Source: Sphingobacteriaceae bacterium DW12
GTDB taxonomy: Bacteria; Bacteroidota; Bacteroidia; Sphingobacteriales; Sphingobacteriaceae
Assembly: GCA_000783305.1 (NCBI GenBank)
Contig: JROE01000002.1
Coordinates: 310,001 to 374,000, forward strand
Reading direction: 5' to 3'
DNA length: 64,000 nucleotides
Shown here: positions 29,302 to 37,021 of the stretch, in pieces
Position numbering within the stretch: position 1 is the first letter of the stretch
How the letters are laid out: each line of letters begins with the position of its first letter
Notes under the pieces: model-generated
What the model was told of the DNA's origin: nothing
Seen by the model: only the letters and a program-made list of their open reading frames with translations
Database searches by the model: none
Position numbers and translations under genes: made by a program

Positions 29302-29485
29302 CTTGCTCCCCCTCCCTTTGTCCTTTATCCTCCTCTTTTCCTGAATCCAACGCTTCCAAGAGACCGATCGCCAACGCTACATAGCGCGCTACAGCCACAA
29401 CTTTTGCAGGCAACTTGATCGGTGCCATGATGATGACTTGAGCTGCATCTCGCAACCCTTGCCTAATTTTTCTGAGTATGTTCAT
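29291..29485 (-). CDS. 64-residue amphipathic peptide of the accessory cassette
   Basis: No family name known. Basic N-terminus (MNILRKIRQGLRDAAQ), then a hydrophobic/amphipathic stretch to about residue 46, then a strongly acidic tail (DSGKEEDKGQREGEQDG). The leader upstream (29486-29545) is rich in CTAA repeats and nearly identical in its last part to the leader of the gene at 40963. The next gene starts inside its end. Probably membrane-associated; role unknown. Confidence 0.6.
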   Translation of the reverse strand: MNILRKIRQGLRDAAQVIIMAPIKLPAKVVAVARYVALAIGLLEALDSGKEEDKGQREGEQDGS

Positions 29486-29545
29486 TTTTTTAGTATTTAG
29501 TAGTTAGAGATTAGGAGTTAGATTTGAGGTGTTAGCAGTTAGACC
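29486..29545 (-). repeat. CTAA-repeat leader
   Basis: On the minus strand CTAA or a close variant recurs every 7-8 nt for 60 nt up to the start of the 64-aa gene. The section containing CCTAATCTCTAA (29515-29504) and the following CTAAATACTAAAA also precede the gene at 40963. It ends just at the start codon and may be a translational enhancer or a slipped repeat. Confidence 0.55.
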
Positions 29546-29725
29546 ACTGTCTTTTGTCCTTTTAGTGGACACCCTAGTATTCCGACTACACACCCACCCT
29601 GCACTATCCCCAAATACGGCCTAAGCTGTGCAGGCGTTAAGAATTGTCAAGGATTTCCGTCAACAATCGGACTTGTCTGATCCGCCAGTTGGCGGAGAGT
29701 TTGTCCGACAGAGGCGCCTAAAAAA

Positions 29726-30133
29726 TCACCCCCTAATCAACACATACACCTCTCCCCCTTGATCCCAAAGGGAGTAGACCAAGGCTTTGAGCCTAGCTAG
29801 CGCGGTGGCGCTTCCTTCGCCACTGCCCTCACCCGTGAGTGTCATCACAGGAGCAATACAGCCCTGTAGTTGTCCTTTTGCGTCGTTGGCTTTATGGATT
29901 AAGATGCCTTCTCGCTTCAGTACATTCGGAATACCGATCTGCTCTCCGTGCTTACTATAGATACGCTTTGCCAATTTATACCGGCCTTCGGGGATACAGC
30001 TGAGTCTTTTCGTATTGTTGCGCCAAGGCAGCTCTATGGTATGGCATATTGCATCTCCTTGAAAATAAATTGTTCCGTTGGTCCCTTGTTCTCCATATTT
30101 CCGTTGGAGTATCAGGGTATGTTGATTGTTCAT
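29726..30133 (-). CDS. DUF5675-like protein
   Basis: 135 residues, soluble. It matches the pattern of DUF5675 proteins as I know them: an N-terminal LILQRKYGEQGTNGTIYF strand pair, HTIELPWRNN, SCIPEGRYKL, and a later GREG-like IHKANDA section. These are small beta proteins found in Bacteroidota prophage and accessory loci and suggested to act on or bind the cell wall; function unproven. It lies 72 bp after the 251-aa gene and 240 bp before the 64-aa gene in the same direction. Its leader (30134-30165) also carries CTAA-type repeats. Confidence 0.8.
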   Translation of the reverse strand: MNNQHTLILQRKYGEQGTNGTIYFQGDAICHTIELPWRNNTKRLSCIPEGRYKLAKRIYSKHGEQIGIPNVLKREGILIHKANDAKGQLQGCIAPVMTLTGEGSGEGSATALARLKALVYSLWDQGGEVYVLIRG

Positions 30134-30205
30134 TAGCTGTTAGTTACTAGGAGCTAGGGGTTAAAATCTCCCCCCCCTAACTCCCAAATTAAATCCTACA
30201 CAACA

Positions 30206-30961
30206 CTATGGAAGATCGACCTCCACGATGGTCATGGCATTGTACGGATTGTTTTTCAGTGGATAGAACTCATCGTTGACCTCTTGGTACATAGAGATAC
30301 CCACCACCATGTACACCACCTTTGCAGGATCCACGACCAATGCAGCTTGTAAGGTTTCGGCGGTGTGCACACCTATCAAGGGGATATAATCCGACTTGAC
30401 CACTACAGGGCGAGGCGGTACATCTTCGGCACTGAGCTCGGCCACTGCCAGCGTCACGAGCATGTGGGTAGCTCCGGGCAGCAACATCACATCATTCTGT
30501 GGATTGAATTGTGGGATGCTGAGTGTTGCCTCGCCTGCGGTACGATTATAGGCAACCGCCAGCTCCTCACCCAATAGCATTTTGAGACTACTTGTCTGGT
30601 TGAACTCAAACCCTTTGAGTAGACCGCTATTGGTCTCTAAAAATACTCGAGCCCCACGTCCATTGACCGAATCGGCCTTTTGAATCCTGTGGACCAGGGA
30701 CGTCAACCTGTTGCGCATGGTACTATCGCCAAATACGCGCAGCAGATTGTTGAGCTGTAACCGCAAGAGCTTGGCTGTACCCGCTGCAGTTCCAAATTCG
30801 GCCATATTCTCGCGTGTCCGCTGAAAATTTGGATCCGACTGGATCCGAGCCTTGTCTACGCCGCCCTTCATGCGTACCTCGTAGCCTCTGGAGCGATGTT
30901 TGCTAAAAGAAAGGTCCCCGACCTTCCCTCTAACTTTGATTAAACTTTCTTGTTTTGCCAT
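30206..30961 (-). CDS. 251-residue protein of the accessory cassette, unknown function
   Basis: The frame opens at 31057, but the upstream part encodes the phased DNA repeats; the Met at 30961 starts MAKQESLIKVRGKVGDLSF, a pattern I recall from many Bacteroidota proteins of unknown function (N-terminal K-V-x-G-x-V-G-D-L, then KGGVDKARI, then FQRTRENMAEFG). No signal peptide or membrane helix. The rest is mixed helix and beta-rich, not unlike a phage structural subunit, which is only an impression. First gene after the phased arrays, so probably the main target of their control. Confidence 0.75.
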   Translation of the reverse strand: MAKQESLIKVRGKVGDLSFSKHRSRGYEVRMKGGVDKARIQSDPNFQRTRENMAEFGTAAGTAKLLRLQLNNLLRVFGDSTMRNRLTSLVHRIQKADSVNGRGARVFLETNSGLLKGFEFNQTSSLKMLLGEELAVAYNRTAGEATLSIPQFNPQNDVMLLPGATHMLVTLAVAELSAEDVPPRPVVVKSDYIPLIGVHTAETLQAALVVDPAKVVYMVVGISMYQEVNDEFYPLKNNPYNAMTIVEVDLP

Positions 30962-31021
30962 GATATTAAGTCTTTGATGACAACACAAATATGGAAAGGC
31001 CAAAAATGACCTTTGTCCAAA

Positions 31022-31070
31022 ATGGCCGAATATGACCAAGATGGCATCAAGTGGCACGATATGGCATAAT
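31022..31070 (-). repeat. Five-unit array with about 10-bp period upstream of the 251-aa gene
   Basis: Plus-strand units of the type ATGGCATAAT recur with the TG at 31023, 31033, 31042, 31052 and 31062 (spacings 10, 9, 10, 10). The near edge is 61 bp upstream of the start at 30961, i.e. at or next to the promoter. Same-face helical phasing suggests cooperative protein binding. Confidence 0.65.
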
Positions 31071-31138
31071 AGGTCTGAAAATGGGTATAGTCAAATGGAG
31101 CCTGGCCAAACACCAGGCTTCTCTATCCTGAACAAAAA

Positions 31139-31248
31139 GATACTGTGAGTGTACGGTTAGTTCACCATTAGTTCACGGGGAGTGTACTGAAAAGGCACTA
31201 TAAAGGTACTAAGAAGCCACCGGAGATATACTAAAGAGCTACTGGGAC
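31139..31248. repeat. Ten-unit array with exact 11-bp period
   Basis: The dinucleotide AC, always preceded by a pyrimidine, occurs at 31142, 31153, 31164, 31175, 31186, 31197, 31208, 31219, 31230 and 31241, exactly 11 bp apart ten times. Typical units are GGTACTAAGAA and TGTACTGAAAA; other positions vary. It lies between the 251-aa gene and the mini HTH gene. Confidence 0.75.
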
Positions 31249-31591
31249 CAATGGCTTAGTAGTGGATATACGGTCCCTATTGTGTTGCCTATCAGCAGTG
31301 GCCATGGGAAGGGATATAGCCGAACATGTGGAATCTAAAAAAAGGAACCCTAACACGTAATATAAATAACAGCAATCAACTGTATAACAATTATTTAAAA
31401 CAAAATATATACACTATTCGTTAGAGGATAATTATTCACTTTCTTTCGTACAGGGTTGATCATAGCCGTGCTTGAAGTAGCCGTATGGACAGGGAGGTAT
31501 CTTGCTGACAAGAGAATCATGGTATCATCCTGGATTGTCTACGGTAGGGCATTGCTATGCCCTCGAGGCAGTCCAATAGCAGCAAGCTATC
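31249..31591. other. Rest of the control region between the cassette arms
   Basis: The left part continues the array region without periodicity. From about 31340 the DNA is AT-rich and suits promoters. The last 130 bp before the HTH gene are GC-richer and contain a small stem GGGCAT/ATGCCC near 31546. No further gene seen. Confidence 0.4.
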
Positions 31592-31786
31592 ATGTCCAAA
31601 AAACATCGTCTATGTGTCAATGCCAAAGATGTAGCGGCTATACTCGACCTTAGTCCGCGCCAAGCACAGCGCAAGTACCAACAAGCCAAAGATGCCCACG
31701 GCAAGGCCAAGTATCAACACCTTACCGTCCGTGAGTTTGCCACTTATTATGGCCTACCGCTGGAGGAGGTCCTCGAGCGTCTATAG
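31592..31786 (+). CDS. Mini helix-turn-helix protein, 64 residues
   Basis: Starts MSKKHRLCVNAKDVAAILD. Residues 10-50 read as a MerR/excisionase-like HTH: AKDVAAILDLSPRQAQRKYQ as a recognition helix pair, then HLTVREFATYYGLPLEEVLE. Proteins of this type in Bacteroidota often sit beside small accessory genes. It is the only plus-strand gene of the cassette, transcribed away from the phased arrays, and convergent with the LytTR gene over a GC-rich hairpin. It may bind the arrays or regulate the region. Confidence 0.65.
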   Translation: MSKKHRLCVNAKDVAAILDLSPRQAQRKYQQAKDAHGKAKYQHLTVREFATYYGLPLEEVLERL

Positions 31787-31798
31787 CTTACCATGGAT

Positions 31799-31828
31799 GT
31801 ATCGGGGTGGGCGGGCCCGCCCCGATAC
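31799..31828. terminator. GC-rich bidirectional terminator
   Basis: Inverted repeat with 14-bp arms (arm core ATCGGGG / CCCCGAT; one G-T wobble) and a 2-nt centre in the gap between the convergent HTH and LytTR genes. The stability is high; U-runs are weak. Confidence 0.65.
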
Positions 31829-31839
31829 TCATCCCGGAC

Positions 31840-32910
31840 TCAATCTTGTAATACCTCTACCCATTCTTGGCGTAGGCCTACCAGCTTATCATAAGCATCC
31901 ATGGGCAACACATAGCGTTCCCGCTCCGGTCCATATAGCACCACCATATACTTGTCCTCCTCCTTTAGCAATTCTCGTACGGCCATATGCTGTATCAGGT
32001 GCCACCTCCCTACCCGAAAGAATGCATGTGGCCAACGCTTTTCTCCCTTCGCGAGCGAATCCATATCGACCGTACCCTCGCGTCCATCCAACAGCTTCAC
32101 GTTCACCATTTTCACTCTGGACGAACCTTCCTTGAGATAGAAATAAGCGATTTGAACCATCCTCACCCACTCTTTGTCAGCGCCTATCATCACTTCTACC
32201 TCTTCACTGGCTTGGAGCACGCCGGCTTTCAGCCGTTTTCCATCCGCGCATACTTGCTCATGACATGCCCGCAGTTGCTGCTTTCGTCCAGACAGCTGCG
32301 CCAATTTATCCGCATATAGCCGCTCCATGTTATCCTTATCCAATTGTAGGTGAGCGAGCTGCAGCTGGAGCCCATCACTTTGGTCTACTGCCTCTTGGGT
32401 GCGACTACCCTGCTGTTGCAGCTTTTTCGTTAAGACTACGATGCGCTTGCCGGCATATGCCCGCAGCCTCCGCTCCTTCCGGACAGCATAATATACCTGC
32501 ACCATGATCATACAAAAGAGGACCACGACATAGTCTCGCTCAAAATAATCGGTAGATTGGAGGTCGATACCGAACACAACGAAATAGGCCTTATACACCA
32601 CTTTCAAGGCGATAGCCCCCAACCCTACGACCAGCACCACGAATTGCAGCAAGTACCGAAGCAGCTCATGTCGCAAAAAATACACTTGGATATCCAACAG
32701 GCATACCACACAAGCGATGGTCCATACCGCAAAAAATAGGAGCACGAAGCTAAATAGCCAAGTCACAAGGTGGCGAATCGATGTCAAACTCCAAGAAAAG
32801 GACTCCGCAGTCGTGTAAAAAGTAACCAAAAGGGCAGAAAGGGCAGAAAACAACATCATCATCCATACGTTTCCATACCACGATTTCCAGAAAAGTCGAA
32901 GTGCAGCCAT
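31840..32910 (-). CDS. Membrane-anchored LytTR-domain regulator
   Basis: 356 residues: four hydrophobic helices at about 15-35, 45-67, 80-100 and 125-142, then a long helical, probably coiled-coil, linker (145-240; Gln/Leu-rich, LQLQLAHLQLDKDNMERL). A C-terminal LytTR-like DNA-binding domain (about 250-340) follows: VQIAYFYLKEG, then DGREGTVDMDSLAKGE, then the conserved FFRVGRWHLIQHMAV block. Such proteins bind pairs of short direct repeats one or two helical turns apart, which makes the neighbouring phased arrays natural candidate targets. Monocistronic. Confidence 0.8.
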   Translation of the reverse strand: MAALRLFWKSWYGNVWMMMLFSALSALLVTFYTTAESFSWSLTSIRHLVTWLFSFVLLFFAVWTIACVVCLLDIQVYFLRHELLRYLLQFVVLVVGLGAIALKVVYKAYFVVFGIDLQSTDYFERDYVVVLFCMIMVQVYYAVRKERRLRAYAGKRIVVLTKKLQQQGSRTQEAVDQSDGLQLQLAHLQLDKDNMERLYADKLAQLSGRKQQLRACHEQVCADGKRLKAGVLQASEEVEVMIGADKEWVRMVQIAYFYLKEGSSRVKMVNVKLLDGREGTVDMDSLAKGEKRWPHAFFRVGRWHLIQHMAVRELLKEEDKYMVVLYGPERERYVLPMDAYDKLVGLRQEWVEVLQD

Positions 32911-33117
32911 TATTAGATTAAGAATTGATTTAACCCCTAAGTTAACAAATTACTTTGAAATAAACACCTATTAAATATATGGTTATCCGTGAAATGCTGC
33001 GCGCTAAACAAAATGCTAGGAAGATGTATCAGGGATTCAATGTCAACGCATGGCTTGCAATTATTATTTTAAGGACCATTAGCAACAATTGATAGCATTT
33101 ACTATACTTGTTAAATC

Positions 33118-33930
33118 ATGAAGACCAGAAAAAAAATCGAAGTAAAAAACAAGCTAGAAGCTCAAAAGCTTATCAAGGTTGTTGAATTTGACCCGTCCAA
33201 GCACATTACAAAACCTCATAAACATAATGGCTATTTGGAACTCGTATTCCTATCTGCCACTTCTGGCAAGCATGTAATAGACGGAAAAGAGGCTACTATC
33301 AAAACACCATGTCTGCTAGTTATCAGAAAAAACAATGTACATCATTGGGAATTGGTGAATCCGGTAAAAGGGTTTGTCATTTTGATAAAGGATCTATTTG
33401 TTAAACAAAGTCTGGACTTCGAAATCAGTAGATTGGTAGATGAAATCAGCCAATTGGACACGATATACTTTAAAGAGGCCGAGACAATTGAAAAGATATT
33501 GGAAATATTGGCGACCGAGCACAATAGAAGTTGTCAGGAGGGCCTGTTTAAAACAATTTTGGCAAAGGCTTTGGAACATGTCGATAAGGCAAAGCAGGCC
33601 AAGCCAAGTCAGCAAAACCTATATGATCGATTTTGCGGACTCCTTAATGAAGATGAAAGAGTTGTCAACAACGTGGCCTTCTATGCTTCTAAATTGAACA
33701 CCAGCCCACAGAACTTGAGCGCGACTTGCAAGAAGAACACAAATCTGACAGCGTCGGAGATATTGGCCAGATACATCATCAAAGAAGCAAAGAGGCTCCT
33801 TTTCTATACAACGAATTCGATATCCGAAGTGGCATTCGAACTGGGCTTTTCGGATAAATCAAATTTTTCCAAATATTTCAAAAGAAACGCCGGCATTACA
33901 CCCTCTGAGTTTAAAAAAACAGGAACTTAA
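33118..33930 (+). CDS. AraC-family regulator with N-terminal cupin
   Basis: 270 residues. The N-terminal cupin-like part has FDPSKHITKPHKHNGYLEL and HHWELVNP; the C-terminal AraC double HTH (about 175-268) ends in VAFELGFSDKSNFSKYFKR. Its stop overlaps the stop of the convergent receptor gene by 4 nt. It may control that receptor, but no site supports it. Confidence 0.92.
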   Translation: MKTRKKIEVKNKLEAQKLIKVVEFDPSKHITKPHKHNGYLELVFLSATSGKHVIDGKEATIKTPCLLVIRKNNVHHWELVNPVKGFVILIKDLFVKQSLDFEISRLVDEISQLDTIYFKEAETIEKILEILATEHNRSCQEGLFKTILAKALEHVDKAKQAKPSQQNLYDRFCGLLNEDERVVNNVAFYASKLNTSPQNLSATCKKNTNLTASEILARYIIKEAKRLLFYTTNSISEVAFELGFSDKSNFSKYFKRNAGITPSEFKKTGT

Positions 33931-36371
33931 AATTCCTTTTCTCCAAATTCACTCTTGGGCAGCTTCAATAGCTGATTTAGCTTGTGCAAGTTAACATTCA
34001 AATTGACTAGGAACACATTCTTTTCATAAATATAATTTGTCGTGGTATAGAAATCATTGGAGAATGTCGTAATCCGCTGCTCATTCACACCCCAATCCCC
34101 AAATTCAATAAACTGCCACTGTAACTGGGCCGTAAGAGCTCCTTTCAGGAAAACCCTACTTAGGTTGAAGTGAGGAACCACAAATCTAGAATCCACCCCC
34201 TGTACGGTAGGTCGCTCAGAAAGGTAATTAATCTGTAATCCCGTACTCCAGTATTTAAGAAAGTCGGCTTGGACCCCCCCATTGAGCGAATAAACCCAAT
34301 CTTGATTTGTTCTTGTGTGTTGGTCGTTCAAAACCTGTCCTGAGACGGTATAATGATATAAATTAAATCCCCCATTGACTTTTAACCAAGGCAGCACTTT
34401 ACCCTCGCCACCCAATTCCATCCCGTAACGAGCTGCTTCATCAGCATTGGTGAAGACGCGATGGAGGATCGTATCGGCGTATACGGAATTTACCCTTTGG
34501 ATAGGATTCTTGGTATGCTGATAATACGCATTCAAAAAAATACTTCCCGATTTCAACTTCTTAACCAATCCGGTTTCAGCATTGACCGTAAATTCAGGCA
34601 ATAGCTCAGGATCTCCCTGTTCAAGTGTCTCCGAGTGCTCACGCTCAGGAATGGGATTCAGCTCAAAGTTGTTGGTGCGCTGCACACGTCTAGCAGCCGC
34701 TACTTTCCATGACCAGCCTGTGCCCAAATCATGCATCAAGCTCAAGCTGGGATATAGTTGATGGATAGCATATGGATATTTTTTATCGGTATCAAGCAAA
34801 AGTAAATCCCGTTGATAGTACTCATACCGTAGACCCAATGCGAGCTGCGTACGGACGAATTTACGATCATATTGTGTGAAAAGCGCATGCACGCGATTGG
34901 TAGCATCCATTCTACCACTAAATTCCGGAACTACTTGCGGACTATTGGCACCAGCATCAGCAGCGTAGTATTGAAAATTGCCCTTCTGATCGTCACTTCT
35001 GAGTTGGTAGCCAGTCAATAACATTGCATCAGGTAATTTCCACTGGTGTTGTAGGGACAGCCTCAATCCTCGAAGTGGATTGGTATAGATGTTATGTGTC
35101 CATTGTGTGGTGTCACCCATATTATCAATATTGGCATTCTTAGTAGATCCATAGATATTGGCATACTCATAGATAGCGCCTAACTGCAAAGAGTGAGTGG
35201 AATCAATCTTATACTGATAAGAAAAATCGATGAGGTAAAATTCGCCTTGCTTATTTTGAAGGTTGGGATTGAAGTAGTCAACGCTTGAAATTTCGGAACC
35301 GGTAGAGGGCTGGATACTCCTATTATTATAGTAAATATCAGCAACTCGATCTTGGAATCTTCTTGAAGTGAGTAGGCCTAGGTTAACGGAATGGGCCTCT
35401 GATATGTGATAGGCGGTATTTAACCGGAGTCCAAAATTGTATTTATCAAAACTTCGCTCTCCTTGGGATGGAAAAAAGGTCTGCTTATCACCGATGATAG
35501 TGTTGACCTCTCCCTCTCTGAACCCCGCGTTGTCATTTCGGAGATAGTTGGCCGAACCATTAAATTCCAGTCGGTCCTTTCTATACTGGAACCCAATATC
35601 TCCACCATAACGCCTTTGGCTTTCACGATTCTGGTAATCCCTGACACTGGGCAATCCACCTTGAAGATTGAGTACCCATGCAAATCCATCGGCAGTAGAT
35701 TGTTTGGTCTTCAGATTGATGATACCACCTTTACCATCCGGATCGAACTGTGCCGTTGGATTGGTGATGTACTCTACCTCTGATACATCATTGGCAGCTA
35801 TCTGACTTAATATAGTGGCCGCATCCAGTAAGGAAGGCTTGCCATTGATCAATACAATGACCCCCGCATTGCCACGTATGCTGATGCTCCCATTAGCATC
35901 TACCGCTGCTGAAGGTAAATTCTTGACAATATCCAAAGCGGTACCTCCAATTGCATTTTTATATTGGCTTGCTTGATAGGATTGCCTATCACTGCTGTGC
36001 CTCTGCTCTCCTGCACGGGCAGTGACCGTAGCTTGTTCTAGCGTATCAATGACGTTCGTAATAAAGATAGCGCCCAGATCAATTGACTTTTGTCCATTGA
36101 TGTCGACCTGCATCTTCTTTTGGTGATATCCAATGAATTTGATAGTCAACGTGTACTGGCCATTCGTTAGGTTGTTAAATACAAAGGAGCCGCGTCCATC
36201 TGTCATCATACCGACAACGATTGTGTTGTTAGTATCCAATAGACCAATACTTGCATAAGGTATTGGACTCGATGATGTAGCATCCATTACCACGCCCAAA
36301 ATCTTTGAATTCTGGGCACGTGCAAACTGGACTGTCCATAAAAAGAGGAATACAATGAAATATCTATTCAC
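33927..36371 (-). CDS. TonB-receptor-like outer-membrane beta-barrel protein
   Basis: 814 residues, same family as the gene at the left edge. Signal peptide ending ARAQ; CarboxypepD_reg-like domain 22-105 (ILGVVMDATSSSPIPYASIG); plug 125-225 with SISIRGNAGVIVLINGKPS and PTAQFDPDGKGGIINL; then a barrel to the end. Proteins of this family commonly import or bind peptides and metals; the ligand here is unknown. The arsenic operon starts 240 bp upstream in the other direction. A 6-bp inverted repeat GACTAC-N4-GTAGTC lies at 36455-36470 in the shared region. Confidence 0.9.
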   Translation of the reverse strand: MNRYFIVFLFLWTVQFARAQNSKILGVVMDATSSSPIPYASIGLLDTNNTIVVGMMTDGRGSFVFNNLTNGQYTLTIKFIGYHQKKMQVDINGQKSIDLGAIFITNVIDTLEQATVTARAGEQRHSSDRQSYQASQYKNAIGGTALDIVKNLPSAAVDANGSISIRGNAGVIVLINGKPSLLDAATILSQIAANDVSEVEYITNPTAQFDPDGKGGIINLKTKQSTADGFAWVLNLQGGLPSVRDYQNRESQRRYGGDIGFQYRKDRLEFNGSANYLRNDNAGFREGEVNTIIGDKQTFFPSQGERSFDKYNFGLRLNTAYHISEAHSVNLGLLTSRRFQDRVADIYYNNRSIQPSTGSEISSVDYFNPNLQNKQGEFYLIDFSYQYKIDSTHSLQLGAIYEYANIYGSTKNANIDNMGDTTQWTHNIYTNPLRGLRLSLQHQWKLPDAMLLTGYQLRSDDQKGNFQYYAADAGANSPQVVPEFSGRMDATNRVHALFTQYDRKFVRTQLALGLRYEYYQRDLLLLDTDKKYPYAIHQLYPSLSLMHDLGTGWSWKVAAARRVQRTNNFELNPIPEREHSETLEQGDPELLPEFTVNAETGLVKKLKSGSIFLNAYYQHTKNPIQRVNSVYADTILHRVFTNADEAARYGMELGGEGKVLPWLKVNGGFNLYHYTVSGQVLNDQHTRTNQDWVYSLNGGVQADFLKYWSTGLQINYLSERPTVQGVDSRFVVPHFNLSRVFLKGALTAQLQWQFIEFGDWGVNEQRITTFSNDFYTTTNYIYEKNVFLVNLNVNLHKLNQLLKLPKSEFGEKEF

Positions 36372-36454
36372 GTCGGCTTAAATTTTTTCAAAAATAGAAA
36401 AGAAAAGAAGGGGGCGTATGCGCTTAGCCAATTATACCCTAGTATTTTCAAATA

Positions 36455-36470
36455 GACTACGTTTGTAGTC
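36455..36470. promoter_or_regulatory. Short inverted repeat between receptor and arsenic genes
   Basis: GACTAC and GTAGTC separated by 4 bp, 84 bp upstream of the receptor start. Possible operator. Confidence 0.25.
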
Positions 36471-36575
36471 GACACTCCAGATGTCAAAAAATCAACTTTT
36501 AAGCTAATAACCCTTCCAATAATTTCACTATGCAGTTGCATTTTTATTTAAAAATATTTCAAAAACAAAATATTA

Positions 36576-36591
36576 ATCGTAATATTGCGAT
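36576..36591. promoter_or_regulatory. ArsR-type operator 1, upstream of arsR
   Basis: ATCGTAATATTGCGAT: half sites ATCG and CGAT flanking an ATAT centre, 19 bp before the arsR start. The same ATCGnAATATnnCGAT pattern recurs at 36987, upstream of the next gene, which supports both as binding sites of the encoded ArsR. Confidence 0.65.
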
Positions 36592-36610
36592 TTAAATAAT
36601 ATCAATACTA

Positions 36611-36937
36611 ATGGGAGCTACTAAGACAATACACTTTACCGATCAACAAAATCATATAGCCACCATTGCAAAAGCACTTGGTCACCCTGCTCGGATTGCT
36701 ATAATAGAATATTTATTAAAAGTCAATACGTGTATTTGCAGCGATATTGTAGACGAGTTACCTTTGGCACAGTCTACTATTTCACAGCATTTGAAAGAAT
36801 TAAAAAATGCCGGTTTAATAAAAGGAAACATCGAAGGCACTTCAATTTGTTACTGTATAGACGAAAAAACATTCGGGATACTAAAAGCGTATTTTGGTAA
36901 TATCATCCTATCCGTAAATAATCAAAAGTGTTGTTAA
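36611..36937 (+). CDS. arsR: ArsR-family repressor
   Basis: 108-residue winged-helix metalloregulator. The HTH SDIVDELPLAQSTISQHLKELKNAG is at about 43-67, preceded by VNTCICSDIV at 36-45, where the Cys-x-Cys pair is the usual As(III)-binding feature of the ArsR alpha3 site. One further Cys lies near the C-terminus and a CC pair ends the protein. First gene of the arsenic region. It should repress from the two matching operators until arsenite binds. Confidence 0.93.
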   Translation: MGATKTIHFTDQQNHIATIAKALGHPARIAIIEYLLKVNTCICSDIVDELPLAQSTISQHLKELKNAGLIKGNIEGTSICYCIDEKTFGILKAYFGNIILSVNNQKCC

Positions 36938-36986
36938 CATATGGAATTTATTTCCCTCTCTCGAGCATCATTTTTTTTTCACAAAC

Positions 36987-37002
36987 ATCGCAATATAACG
37001 AT
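36987..37002. promoter_or_regulatory. ArsR-type operator 2, between arsR and the DUF6428 gene
   Basis: ATCGCAATATAACGAT, sharing ATCGnAATATnnCGAT with operator 1, 20 bp before the start at 37022. Implies a second ArsR-controlled promoter for the resistance genes. Confidence 0.65.
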
Positions 37003-37021
37003 AAATTAATATATAAATAAT

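Noticed and set aside
29099..31061. Accessory cassette considered as a complete prophage
   Set aside because: No integrase, terminase, capsid, tail or portal genes and no attachment repeats were seen; at most a derived module.
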